Source: Calocera cornea HHB12733
Lineage: Eukaryota > Basidiomycota > Dacrymycetes > Dacrymycetales > Dacrymycetaceae
Reading direction: 5' to 3'
DNA: 12,082 bases
NCBI GenBank assembly: GCA_001632435.1
Contig: KV424214.1
Location: 1 to 12,082, forward strand
Positions 1-8,831 of this stretch are shown in pieces. The notes beneath the pieces were generated by a model that was given only the letters and a program-made list of their open reading frames with translations, did not search any database and was not told the origin of the DNA. Position 1 is the stretch's first letter. Every line of letters begins with the position of its first letter. The position numbers and the translations under genes were made by a program.

Positions 1-21
1 TCGCGAACGCGAAGTTCGCGA
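1..21. repeat. Palindrome, 7-bp arms, loop 7
   Basis: TCGCGAA at 1-7 and TTCGCGA at 15-21 are perfect inverted repeats. The spacing differs from the 26-bp family, so it is not counted there. Confidence 0.6.
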
Positions 22-2520
22 CGCGGCCCAAACGTTGGATACGCGTCCCCCGACGGGACGCGTATCTCAACAATGGTATTATTACTTTCTTTTTTTCTTC
101 GCGTTCTGTAACGGTGAGATGCGCCCCTACCGGGCGCACTCTTTTCTTTTGAATAATAATACTTATTCGTTGTGGAAACGACGTCCGTGCTGGGGGGGTC
201 CAAATGCCCCATTTGGACCCTGTGCAGCGCTTAGGAACCTTACGGTGGGAAGCATAGTACCAAGCAAGGTAGATAGCCATGTCGAGGCCCTTCTGGGAGA
301 GCTTGGATCCATTGGCTTCAAGGAACGGCGAGGTCGCCGCTTGAACTTCCTCCCACGCATGCTCCATGGCGAAGTGAGCGGTAGTGTTGAGGTGATCCAG
401 CAAATCCGCTTGAGAAACCGGTGAAAACGCGGCAAGGACCTGCGAAACACATAGCAATCAGGAAGGGGAAGTGCAGGTGGAGAAGTGAGAACGAGGGAAG
501 AACATACACTGCACAACGCTTCATCGAACTTCGCATCGCTTGGTTCGCCCTCATTAGGGTTGAACTGGGACAGCGCAAGGGCGCGAAAGGCGGATGGCGA
601 TCTCTTTTGGTCGAAAGACCTATTCCCGCCTGTTCCGGTCTGCATATGCGACTCGAGGGCCGCCTGCCCCAGCTAATGAGCGAATCAGCGGAGGCCCTCG
701 CGACTTGGGTGAGGAGATCGCGAAGGGACGCACCAGGCCAATGACGTCCCGATACTTCTGGTCATACAATGTGACAAAATGTTGAAGTGTGGTGGGTCCG
801 ACGAGCATCAGATGGCTGTTGTCACGGAGAGACTCAAGGACCATGTCTTGGAAGTCGCCGGCGACTTGGTAATGTGCTGGAGGGAGCATGGAGAGAGGTG
901 GGGCCTTACCCTTGCTCCGTGGTGCCAGTTTGGTGGACGACAGGACGGCTTGCAGGGGCATGGCGGCGTGGGAACGGTTGACGGCACTGCCCACGTCGAA
1001 GGGACTGTCACCGGCGAGGAGATATGGAGCACCATCCTGGGCGTACAATATAGCGAGTTCCTCCTTCACGAACGCCTCATAGCGGGGGGACTGGGAACGT
1101 GGGAGCTTGGAGCGGTTGCGGAGAGGCCGTTGTGTGGCCCGGTTGACGACGACGTCGTAATTGTTGTTTGCATCATCGATGTATCGCCAGAAGTTCAAGT
1201 CAACAATGCCGGGGTAGTGGACCGTGGAGAGCTTTCCGTCCACAACGGCCTTGAAGTCCATCCGGCCCCGCGAAAGCAGATCACATTGGTGGTCAAGGAC
1301 AGCGACCCACAACTGTCGATGGTTTAGAGGAGAAAGGATGGCAAACCAAGTGATACTACTCACTTCGCCAAGATCAGAGTCCGCCACCTCTGTCACTGCA
1401 TTCATGGGCAAGTCCTCGAAAGCTGGAATCTCAAAAACTCGTTGGAAAGCCCGTCGGTAAGCTGGGGTATAGAAAGCGCGGAGTGCGGCCGAGTGCGTGT
1501 TGAAAATCTCACGAATCTCCGCCGTTTGCTTTTCTGGCTTCTTCTTGGAAAGGAGGAGCTCCGACGCTCGATCCCACAAATTCTTTGCGGAGGCCGGTTT
1601 CCCAACTTCGCGCTTGTTGTCTGCCAGGGCCTTATAGAGCTCCTCGCCCTTCTCCGTGGCACGCATGGCTGTGGAAGTGAGTTGAGTGACGCTCGCGACT
1701 TGGACACCAAAGTCGCGAATGGGACAGACCTTCATCGTACACCTCGGCAATCCAATGGGGGTGATCCGTGGGAGGAGTGCCGAAGAGGCCTGGGAGGTGG
1801 TTTCGTGTGTCCCTCCAAAGCTCATACACACCCATTTGTCGATGCTGTCCAGCAAAGTTGGTGGCTTCGGTGACATCTAGAAACTGGAGCACCTTATAGC
1901 TCTCTGGGTTGGTTGGGTCGACGACGTTCCGGGTGATCGCGGCCAAACACTGTGGATCAAGATTTTGCCGATGGGTAGAAATACGAATCTTGTTCTCGAC
2001 CATGCGGAGTCCCGCCGTCATAGAGCTTTTGAGCAACGCAAGATGGTTACGGTCCAACGAGCGGCCATATTTTAGTTCGAACTTGATCTGTGGCTCGCCC
2101 TGATCAATTCGAGGGATCAGGAAGACGCCTTCCCCTATCAACCATTTTTGTTTTTCCTCCACAAGCAAGGCTTGGGACTCCTTGTCCCTCTGCGCCGGCG
2201 TGATGGTGACCTGAGTATAGAGTTGATCAGTACTAGTAAACCAGAGTGTAGGCGTATGGGCGGGGCGAACCGTTGCGGGAGGATCAATGCTTGGCTGTTT
2301 GAAAACGAGTGAGCACAGGAACAGGAGGGCTAGGGAGGAGGGAACGAACAGCAGGACTGTGAGCCTCGGGTCCGAGGAGGTCATCGGATTCGTCCCCGCT
2401 ACCGTCCCGGTTCTATGGCCCCTTTCAGCGTCGCTCGCGATATCAGTACGGACATCGCGATGAGCTCACCTGGGAAGAGATGACGCTCTCGCCATGTTCG
2501 GGTCCCGAGCGGTCAGCCAT
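1..2520 (-). CDS. Gene A: spliced member of an uncharacterised fungal protein family, 3' end lost at the left edge
   Basis: Function unknown. Exons on the minus strand: 2520-2470, 2412-2317 (3' end uncertain), 2210-1730, 1668-1364, 1312-734, 672-508 and 439 to the edge; about 705 residues are visible. Donors are GTGAGC, GTGCTC (weak), GTCTGT, GTGAGT, GTGCGT and GTATGT, and all acceptors end in AG. The joins keep one frame and match paralogues C and D at the same positions and phases. Residues 50-209 (exon 3) form a conserved module with GQHR at 170-173. Exon 4 starts MRATEKGEELYK. Exon 5 carries HYPGIVDLNFWRYIDD. Exon 7 has FSPVSQADLLDHL and LAWYYASHRK. After that, near position 217, similarity to gene D stops and four palindromes begin, though the frame stays open to the edge. 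The start follows the TATA box; an in-frame ATG at 2637 lies too close to the TATA box to be preferred. The intron joins are firm, the function is not. Confidence 0.72.
38..66. repeat. Palindrome, 12-bp arms, loop 5
   Basis: GATACGCGTCCC at 38-49 and its exact inverse at 55-66, separated by CCGAC. It is unrelated in sequence to the 26-bp family. Confidence 0.85.
120..138. repeat. Palindrome, 7-bp arms, loop 5
   Basis: TGCGCCC at 120-126 and GGGCGCA at 132-138. It is enclosed by an imperfect outer inverted repeat, GTATTATTA near 76-84 against TAATAATAC near 154-162. Confidence 0.75.
196..220. repeat. Palindrome, 11-bp arms, loop 3
   Basis: GGGTCCAAATG at 196-206 and its exact inverse at 210-220. 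It begins right where similarity of gene A to paralogue D ends. Confidence 0.85.
698..723. repeat. 26-bp palindrome copy 1, in gene A intron 673-733
   Basis: TCGCGA at both ends. It lies 10 nt from the donor and 25 nt from the acceptor, with a CTGAT branch site in the 3' spacer. The same intron in D carries a copy; in B it does not. Confidence 0.9.
1693..1718. repeat. 26-bp palindrome copy 2, in gene A intron 1669-1729
   Basis: Perfect TCGCGA ends; 11 nt after the donor, 24 nt before the acceptor. About 21 of 26 bases match copy 11 in the same intron of C. Confidence 0.9.
2435..2460. repeat. 26-bp palindrome copy 3, in gene A intron 2413-2469
   Basis: Perfect TCGCGA ends; 9 nt after the donor, 22 nt before the acceptor. 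22 of 26 bases match copy 13 in the same intron of C, so the copy predates that duplication or was converted. Confidence 0.9.
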
Positions 2521-2658
2521 GGTGCAGATATGCGGGTGGCGGTGAACAGAGGTGAGGAAGCTGTTGAAGGCCGCAAGAAGGAGGGACCGCTGGAGGTGTC
2601 CCCTAGACGTGCATGGAAGTGGACGAAAGAGTGACACGGGCTGTGGGTGGAGCTCAAG

Positions 2659-2665
2659 TTTTATA
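2659..2665 (-). promoter_or_regulatory. TATA box of gene A
   Basis: TATAAAA on the minus strand, about 140 nt upstream of the gene A start at 2520. Its place relative to the gene matches that of the TATA box of paralogue C, which supports both the promoter and the chosen start codon. Confidence 0.5.
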
Positions 2666-2784
2666 CGCGCCGCGGTATGGTGATGGGCGGTTTACGTCCG
2701 GAAAAATAATAGCTTCCGTTACGCGGTCCGTGCGGCATCAGGAATCGCTGAACAAAACCCGAGCCGTTGAACGAAGAGCAGCGG

Positions 2785-2810
2785 TCGCGATGTCGATACG
2801 GAAATCGCGA
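2785..2810. repeat. 26-bp palindrome copy 4, intergenic
   Basis: Perfect TCGCGA ends, upstream of the gene A TATA box. A GTCACT lies 13 nt before it on the minus strand, but no AG lies at the usual distance after it. Confidence 0.85.
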
Positions 2811-3028
2811 GGGAGGAAGTGACTGGTGTAGGGTTGCACAATGTGGCTGAGGCTCTCCTCCAAATCCGCGACGGGAGAAGGGGCAGCATGAACCACGGTT
2901 GCTGATAGAAGTGGGCCAGGGGAACATGGGGAGATCGGTTCCAGTGTGGCACCGCCTTGCTAACTGAAGCCAAGTGAACAGGGAACGGTTGAGATAACGG
3001 CCAATAACTTCAGGAATTATGGAAGTCT

Positions 3029-3054
3029 TCGCGATTTCTGTGCCGAAGTCACGA
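3029..3054. repeat. 26-bp palindrome copy 5, intergenic
   Basis: TCGCGA at the left, TCACGA at the right (one CpG-type change). Inner bases ATTTC and GAAGT pair across the centre. Confidence 0.85.
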
Positions 3055-3922
3055 GAAATAGCTGTGTATATCGCAGCACGATGGGGCATGGCCGGTGGAT
3101 TGGCGGGGCCGTTGGTAGGTCGGGACTTTGTGAGGCCAGTGAGGATCTCATGCTGACGTTTACGACACAGAGAGTGAGTGCCCACGACGAGTCTTTCTAC
3201 AAAACTGGACAAAAGTCACTTCTCTCATGGCTGTCAGAGATTTCGAGCCTGTGGAGCCCACAGCACCACCGCCGGTCCAACCACTCACACGCCACTGGAC
3301 CCAGCATCGCCATTCCACACACATTGCTTACCTCCTCCTTACAATGGCGGCTCCAAAACACGAGGGCTCATACTTGGTGTTTCGGAGCAAACGTATGCCC
3401 GCAAGACATGCTCGTCCTCTCGGTCGGTCCTCGCAGCCGCTTGCACACCATCGCAAAAATACTTAAAGTCAGACCGCTGAAGAGAACACCGCAGACGGAG
3501 GTCGTTGAGAATACAGAAGGTTAAACAAGTAACTAAAGTTATAATTGACTGAAGGGCATACTATCATCATGCCAAGGAGTCTTCAAGCTGGAGGGGTGTA
3601 GGGGCCGACCCACGTGCGGACTTCTACTTCGGTTCAGAAGCGACGTCCGCCAGCTGCTTGGACAGCGCACGTTCAAGCTGTGTCTCGGCCACCGTGTCAT
3701 GGTTGTGCCCGTCCGGGTTGGAGACCATGGAGTCAGATGGCGGAGACCGCCCAGGGAGGTCCTTCGGGACTTTGCACCGCCGGGGTGCCCGACTGCCTAC
3801 GTATACATAGCAGATATCAGAGGTGCAATGTAACGTTTTGTAACGTTTCGTGTAAATATCGACGCGCCGTTTCTTCGGCTCCACTGGGTGGGGGTGCTCT
3901 TCTGGGGGAACCTCAGTTAGGC

Positions 3923-3948
3923 TCGCGACCTAGCGGCCGAGATCGCGA
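3923..3948. repeat. 26-bp palindrome copy 6, in gene B intron 3902-3960
   Basis: Perfect TCGCGA ends. The minus-strand intron has a GTATGT donor, a CTAAC branch site and a CCCAG acceptor; spacers are 12 and 21 nt. Confidence 0.85.
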
Positions 3949-4586
3949 GGGAACACATACCCTCACCGGAAGAAGGGCGGTGGGTTTCCACCCCTGGGAC
4001 TACGGGCCTGCTCGGACTTCCCTTGGCCATCGTGGGCTCCGGGAGTTGCCGGGAGGATCGTCACGGACCCCAAGCGCAGTTCGAGACGTTGTCGTCGAGC
4101 TGGTCGGCAGGACGCTTCTGGGGTACCACGACCGGTGGATGGGGCGGGCCCATGATGGCGACGTGTAACGGTGCTGGAAGGGTGGTGAGTGTGTCAGACG
4201 CTATGTTCTGTTGTACCTCCTGCATGGCCGCCTGGGCACTGAGCTGCGAAGTGATAAGAATCACAGGAGAACAAGGGACCGGGACGCGCTATATCTTGGT
4301 TATCGCCTCATGGAAGTCCTTCCTAGCGTCTCCGTGAAGAAGGAGCCCAGCCGGTTCGTCAAGGGCAACAGACAACATGTCAGCTACGTGGGAGACCGCA
4401 GTTGCACGGCTCTTTGGCATTTAGGCCGTCGGGGTCTCCGGCGGGTTTGGCTTCGGGACGGTCACGGCGATGAACAGCCCGCTGCTCTTCCCTCGGCCTG
4501 TATTCTGCGTGGGCACAAAGCCTTCGGGAGGGGCCACAGCCTCTTGGCGATGCAACACCGGGGGGAGGTGGTACGGGTGAGGAGGC

Positions 4587-4588
<2 letters not shown>

Positions 4589-4640
<52 letters not shown>
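4589..4640. repeat. Homopolymer of 52 guanines
   Basis: An unbroken G run on the plus strand (C on the gene B sense strand, where it would read as polyproline). It sits in the part of B that aligns with the long C-terminal exon of D, which has no such run. It could be a true expansion able to form G-quadruplexes, or an artefact of sequencing or assembly. Confidence 0.9.
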
Positions 4641-4641
<1 letters not shown>

Positions 4642-4654
4642 GGAAACAGTCCGC

Positions 4655-4690
4655 CAACCAAAGGAGGGCTGTCAACCAAAGGAGGGCTGT
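4655..4690. repeat. Two tandem copies of an 18-bp unit
   Basis: The unit CAACCAAAGGAGGGCTGT occurs at 4655-4672 and again at 4673-4690, identical. It lies just beside the G run, which suggests slippage or repair errors in this spot. Confidence 0.9.
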
Positions 4691-5138
4691 GTGGCATTCT
4701 TGCACATGGCAGAGATATGGACAGAAAACGTCGAATCTATGTTGAACTGGCAAGAACTTGAGGAGGAAATCGCGGCTGCGCCTCTTGTAGTTCCACAAGG
4801 CTGACGGCTCGGACCCTACATAGGGACGTATGGTAGTGAAGGCAGACACCCAGAAGTCCCACGGCGGGGCATCCGATGTTCAGGGCCCAGCTCGGTAGGA
4901 GCAGTCTCCGGAGATGACAACGACTACCAAACCAAGTACGTCCGAAGTTGAATGCCGGTGGGAGAGAGCTGTGTAGTGTCTGCATCGATGTACTTGCTTG
5001 AGGATGCGTCCAGTTCGACCTGGTGTGTCTGGAGGACCCAGTGCGCGGCAACATTGAACTTCTCAAGATCATTCGCGCGGTCATGTTCTGGGCTGAACTC
5101 CTTCAAGAGCTAATAGCTCTCTGAATTAGCTACGTCAC

Positions 5139-5164
5139 TCGCGATAGGTGCGGGGAAATCGCGA
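5139..5164. repeat. 26-bp palindrome copy 7, in gene B intron 5110-5177
   Basis: Perfect TCGCGA ends, arms extended outward by CAC/GTG. GTGAGC donor, CTAAT branch site, TTAG acceptor; spacers 13 and 29 nt. The same intron in A and D lacks a copy. Confidence 0.9.
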
Positions 5165-6417
5165 GTGACCTGCTCACCTCCATAATCTTGTTATACAACT
5201 ACGTCTCCGACGGCGGGCGACAGCGGGCGGTCTGGGTGAAAACTGGGCGAGGGCCGTCAACTTTACAGCCGAGGGGACGCGATCCTGTTCCAATGAGACA
5301 CTGTTGCCCGTGCCATGGGTTCCATACGCTCCGCAGGAAAACTGGCCGAACTGGAGTGGAATGAGCCACCAAGACAGGCCCAGAAAGTGGCAGGGAGGAC
5401 ATACGACATGGAATACATCGCCCCACCGACGCTCCAATCGCCGGACATCGTCACTCCAACTGCCCGGTGTGATCAACATGAACCAGGGTCCCGACGTCAA
5501 CGCATCTGCGAGGTATGGCTTGACGTATGGGGCGACTTCGTCATGGACAGGGGCAAGGTGCCTGGGTTCAGTGACTGTGCCCCGATCTTTGGATATGGCG
5601 GTACGAGCCAGGACCTGGACGAATTCGGACGGCTGGGACGCATTGGACGACCGTCCAATATGCTGGAGATCCCCATTCTCCGCTTTCGGCTTCGAATCGA
5701 TGGTGGCTCTCCCATCAAAGAGGCGAACAAGAAGAAAGTCCTTGTAGATAGGGTTTGCCTGTCGCTCCAGGGCGGACTGGACCCGAATGTGTCGCCCTGC
5801 GGCGCGATTCATCTCAGCAACTATAAGCCATCCTGACAGTCACACATAGCTAGGTCGAGCGTGTGTCATGGCATGCAAGGCAAGGGGTAGGGCACAGAAG
5901 AAAGAGCCTTACCTTGGTCATAAACTACAACCAGCCAGTAGGACGGTTCGCCCGTGCCGATGACATGAGCATGCTTCGGGTTGGCATGGAATTCGACCCC
6001 AAATTCGAGGAAAGAGGTTTGACGATGTTGGCCGGCGAAGTTGAGGACATCCGTAATATTTAGCCCCTGAAGTTGCTTGTAGGTCTTTCGGTCAGCTGGG
6101 TTGATGACCATGCCTTTAATGGCAGCGAGACAGTTGGGCCCCATGTTGCTCACCGGCGTGGCTAGAGCGATCCTGTATTTGTACCGGCTGACGCCGCTCA
6201 TGCAGGCCGCCTTCAGGTCCTTCACAGTTTCACGATGGATGGGCCGACTGTATCTTTTCTCAAACTTGACGTTGGGTTCGGCCAGATGCGTGCGACGTAG
6301 CAGGAATACTGCTTCCGTAATTTTCGAATTTGACTTCAGATCAGCATCGAAGGCGTGATCGGTCTTGGCACGCTCCTTGGGATGGAGCGTCATCCGCGGA
6401 ACAAGATTACGATCTAC

Positions 6418-6443
6418 TCGCGATTTCTATGGGCGGGTCGCGA
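6418..6443. repeat. 26-bp palindrome copy 8, at gene B intron 2
   Basis: Perfect TCGCGA ends. It lies 24 nt from the exon start at 6393, as expected for this family, but the acceptor AG there has become GG. Confidence 0.8.
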
Positions 6444-6524
6444 GGGGAGTCGAAGGGACGCAGACTGCACCGGAGGAATCGGAAGGACGAGCAATCGGCG
6501 GCAGGCGTCCGTAACATGCGGCTC

Positions 6525-6550
6525 TCGCGATTTCCGTGATGAAGTCGCGA
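6525..6550. repeat. 26-bp palindrome copy 9, at gene B intron 1
   Basis: Perfect TCGCGA ends, 7 nt after the GTGTAC donor that follows MASSGTP. It is at the same intron position as copies 3 and 13; the acceptor is not resolved. Confidence 0.8.
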
Positions 6551-6578
6551 GGTACACGGGAGTTCCTGAGGAGGCCAT

Positions 6579-7060
6579 GGCTCCAGTGCCAGTTGCCCGA
6601 AAGCGAGAGAAGCAAGGTAAGTACAGGAGCCACGCGTTGTGATGGGGGAAGGAGAACGTGTCGGCATAAACACGGACGTGGGAAAAGGGCTGGTCGCGAG
6701 CAGAGGTATCAGGCCCAAGTAGTCGTCTGGTGAAGTACAGAAGGGTGAACCAATCGACCCTTACGACCGACAGCAAAGTGTTGAGCGGAAGCAAGATGGA
6801 GCACGTGGCGGGATAGGTTGTTGAGGTTGGAGTGATTACAACGTCGTGTGTCGACGGACCCCCCAGTTTTCGTCGGACTAAGCGATGCAGTATGTGGGCA
6901 CAGGGAAACGACGAGACGTAACCCTTGATTGGACCAACCGCAGCGGCAGCGGTATGCTAGGGGGTAGTCTATGGATCACGGAGTAACGATCCTCGCGACT
7001 TGGGCTTAGGAATCGCGAACGAGAGGTCAGACCAGGCTGCTAGCATTACATTGAAGAGCA
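6579..7060. other. Intergenic stretch between B and C
   Basis: No gene is recognised. It contains one 26-bp palindrome (6993-7018) inside an intron-like context on the minus strand: GTCTGA donor at 7032, GTGAT branch-like sequence, ATAG acceptor ending at 6969, length 64 bp. This may be a remnant of the lost 3' part of gene C. Confidence 0.4.
6993..7018. repeat. 26-bp palindrome copy 10, downstream of gene C
   Basis: Perfect TCGCGA ends in an intron-like setting on the minus strand, 7032-6969, with spacers of 14 and 24 nt, outside the gene C coding frame. Confidence 0.85.
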
Positions 7061-8001
7061 CTAGTGGAACAGGTAGTACGACGAGAATAACTGGGGCGCA
7101 AGACCTTTGTACAATTCTTCTCCTTTGTCAGTCTTACGCATGGCTGTGGGGTAGGGTCAGTCAGCCTCGCGATTTGCCTACCAGAGTCGCGAACAGACGT
7201 ACCCTCGTCATAGAACTCAGCAATCCAATAAGGCTGTTCCGGTGCTGGGTCGCCGAAGACGTGCGGCAACGAATGCCGTTCTTCGGACCAGAGTTCGAGG
7301 ATCGCCATCTGTCTGTGTTGTCCCGCGAAGTTGGTCGCTTTGGTGACATCGAGAAGTTCGACAATGTGGTAGGTGTCGGGAGAGGATGGGTCGACAACAT
7401 TACCCCGAAGGACGGCGAGAGACTCAGGGGAAATGTTGGCGCGTGGTGTAGATATACGAATTTTGTTGTGGATCATCCGCAGCCCCGTACGGATCGAAGA
7501 TTTGAGGACGGCAAGGTGGGATCTGTCCAAGGATCGGCCATATTTACGCTCGAACTGGTTGCCGGGTTGCCCGAGGTCGGTGCGGGGGATCAGGAAGACT
7601 CCTTCACCGATCTTCCATTTCTTGGCTTCTTCGACCAAGAGCGCTTGCGATTCCTTGTCTCGGTCATTTGGTGTTACAACAACCTGGTGTACGAGAATGA
7701 GCGCTCGCGACTCCTCGAGAGAAGTCACGAAGGAATATGACGTACGGCAGGAGGGAGATCCTGATGGAAGGGTGAGCTTGGCTCTGGATGCTGCGACCGG
7801 AACTCGCGAAGAAATGAACGCACCTCAGATGGACTGGCTTTCGGTCTTTTTTTGCTGGTCGGAGTTTGAATTGGGTCTGCTTCCGCCTTGTCCGGCTCAT
7901 TTTCCAGGTCCTAGAGAGCAGCTCAGTTCGCTCGCGATATCAGCGAGGACATCACGATGGCTTACCGTCAGAGCACCGTCGTCTGGGTCACCCATACCCA
8001 T
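7061..8001 (-). CDS. Gene C: short paralogue holding only the N-terminal part of the family
   Basis: Function unknown. Four exons: 8001-7966, 7910-7746, 7683-7203 and 7143-7061, giving 254 residues with a TAG stop. Introns of 55, 62 and 59 bp have GTAAGC, GTACGT and GTACGT donors and TAG/CAG acceptors, and each carries a 26-bp palindrome. Residues 1-67 are acidic to mixed and include the basic patch KKRPK. Residues 68-227 (exon 3) are about 64% identical to gene A by hand count, with no gaps and GQHR at 188-191. Exon 4 starts MRKTDKGEELYKGLA like A, then diverges and stops within about a dozen residues, so the C-terminal half of the family is absent. It is either a truncated duplicate or a short functional form. 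The start was chosen because of the TATA box at 8168-8175 and the match of exon 1 phase with A and B. Confidence 0.72.
7167..7192. repeat. 26-bp palindrome copy 11, in gene C intron 7144-7202
   Basis: Perfect TCGCGA ends; 10 nt after the GTACGT donor, 23 nt before the acceptor, CTGAC branch site. Confidence 0.9.
7705..7730. repeat. 26-bp palindrome copy 12, in gene C intron 7684-7745
   Basis: TCGCGA left, TCACGA right; inner arms ACTCCTC and GAGAAGT pair partly. Spacers 15 and 21 nt. Intron 2 of gene A has no copy. Confidence 0.9.
7932..7957. repeat. 26-bp palindrome copy 13, in gene C intron 7911-7965
   Basis: TCGCGA left, TCACGA right. Spacers 8 and 21 nt. Counterpart of copy 3 in gene A. 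Confidence 0.9.
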
Positions 8002-8167
8002 AAATGAGGGGGTGGGTCGGTGACGGGAGGGAGGGTGGGTACGTGGTTGGGTGGTTGGTAACAGACCGGGGGGTTGCGGGACGGTAGTTGGATGCAGGAG
8101 GGGGGTTCGGACCAGCAGAGGTGATCGTCGTGGGGAGAGGAACACGGCTCCGCCGTTGGGAGCGAGA

Positions 8168-8175
8168 CCTTTATA
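8168..8175 (-). promoter_or_regulatory. TATA box of gene C
   Basis: TATAAAGG on the minus strand, about 165 nt upstream of the ATG at 8001. The leader between them is rich in C and runs of CCC/ACC. Confidence 0.5.
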
Positions 8176-8338
8176 CCGCCCTCTCGATTGACACAGCATC
8201 GCCCCTGTTTAGGTACGAAAACTCATTTACTTCCGTTAGCTTCCGAAATTGCCGCGGGCTCATCGGCAAGCGGCCCAGCGTGCATAGCCTGGCAGAGCGG
8301 CGTGCACAGTCCATGGGAGGCAGGGCGCAAGAAATCGC

Positions 8339-8364
8339 TGGCGATCTGGGCACGGATATCGCGA
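8339..8364. repeat. 26-bp palindrome copy 14, intergenic
   Basis: Left end TGGCGA, right end TCGCGA. No donor at the usual distance on either strand. Confidence 0.75.
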
Positions 8365-8514
8365 GGCAGGTTGTGTCCCTCTGGTAGGCGGGCGCGCTGT
8401 TGCGGTTGACCTCCAATTTATTAGATCGTCCTGATCGCGGAAGAGACGGCGTCGTTCAACGCATGCGGCAGTCAGGTAACGTCGATGGGGGAGGGAATTG
8501 CAGCACGAGACCGC

Positions 8515-8540
8515 TCACGATTTCCGCCACGAAATCGTGA
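8515..8540. repeat. 26-bp palindrome copy 15, intergenic, paired changes
   Basis: Left end TCACGA, right end TCGTGA: two changes that keep the arms complementary. Inner TTTC and GAAA also pair, giving a 10-bp perfect stem. Confidence 0.85.
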
Positions 8541-8680
8541 GGAGGGAGGCTGTCAGGAGGATGGGATATGGAGAAAGGGACAGGGTTGGGCAAGCTTCAC
8601 AGTTGGGAGAGGGAGTCGCCAGGGAAAACTTCACAGGGACGTAAAGTTTGCAAGAGAATTGGAGTGGTTGAGGTCGACCC

Positions 8681-8706
8681 TCGCGATTGGCATACGGAAG
8701 TCGCGA
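8681..8706. repeat. 26-bp palindrome copy 16, intergenic
   Basis: Perfect TCGCGA ends; no acceptor pattern of the genic type follows. Confidence 0.85.
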
Positions 8707-8805
8707 ATCTGGAGGGTGGCCCAAGGTGGTGGAGATGATGCATGCGGAATATGTGAATGGGCGCAATCCGGAGGCGGTGCGTGACACGTGGCTAGATAGG
8801 GTCAT

Positions 8806-8831
8806 TCGCGATGTCTGCGCGGATATTGCGA
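8806..8831. repeat. 26-bp palindrome copy 17, intergenic
   Basis: TCGCGA left, TTGCGA right (one CpG-type change). Confidence 0.8.

Larger units (their letters stand above)
2521..3620. other. Intergenic stretch between genes A and B
   Basis: This holds the promoter and leader of gene A and the downstream flank of gene B. It contains two copies of the 26-bp palindrome (2785-2810 and 3029-3054). Open frames on either strand, for example 3227-3466 on plus and 2661-3212 on minus, show no similarity I recognise and no exon pattern shared with the neighbours. I see no convincing gene. Confidence 0.5.
3621..6578 (-). pseudogene. Gene B: diverged, damaged paralogue of A, C and D
   Basis: Segments on the minus strand: 6578-6558 (MASSGTP), an unresolved exon 2, 6393-5913 (481 nt as in A and C, GQHR kept), 5832-5405, 5350-5178, 5109 to about 4421, 4243-4069, 3993-3961 and 3901-3621 (TAG). 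The middle of the family, from MRATEKGEE through FWRYIDD, is missing between the third and fourth segments. Lesions: the acceptor before 6393 reads GG instead of AG; 5350-5178 is 173 nt where A and D have 165 nt, which breaks the frame; an in-frame TAG lies at 4924-4926, where D has tryptophan; a 52-base G run follows; the donor after HEAITK near 4290 is lost. The last three segments still read as one 162-residue frame containing PKKRRVD, a nuclear-localisation-like run. Several introns keep good splice signals, so decay may be recent, or a different splice pattern may exist. Confidence 0.6.

Noticed and set aside
779..1327. Plus-strand open frame opposite gene A exon 5
   Set aside because: It is the reverse complement of a conserved exon supported by alignment with gene D.
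620..1876. A single 418-residue minus-strand protein
   Set aside because: It reads through three introns that contain GT...AG ends and conserved positions in paralogues; the spliced gene A model explains it better.
3081..3524. Plus-strand open frames between A and B
   Set aside because: No recognisable motif, no shared exon pattern with the family, and competing frames of similar length overlap; typical of GC-rich non-coding DNA.
4380..4849. Polyproline (and opposite-strand polyglycine) protein
   Set aside because: The run is only the translation of the G52 tract; the flanks align with the C-terminal exon of gene D, so this is a piece of pseudogene B.
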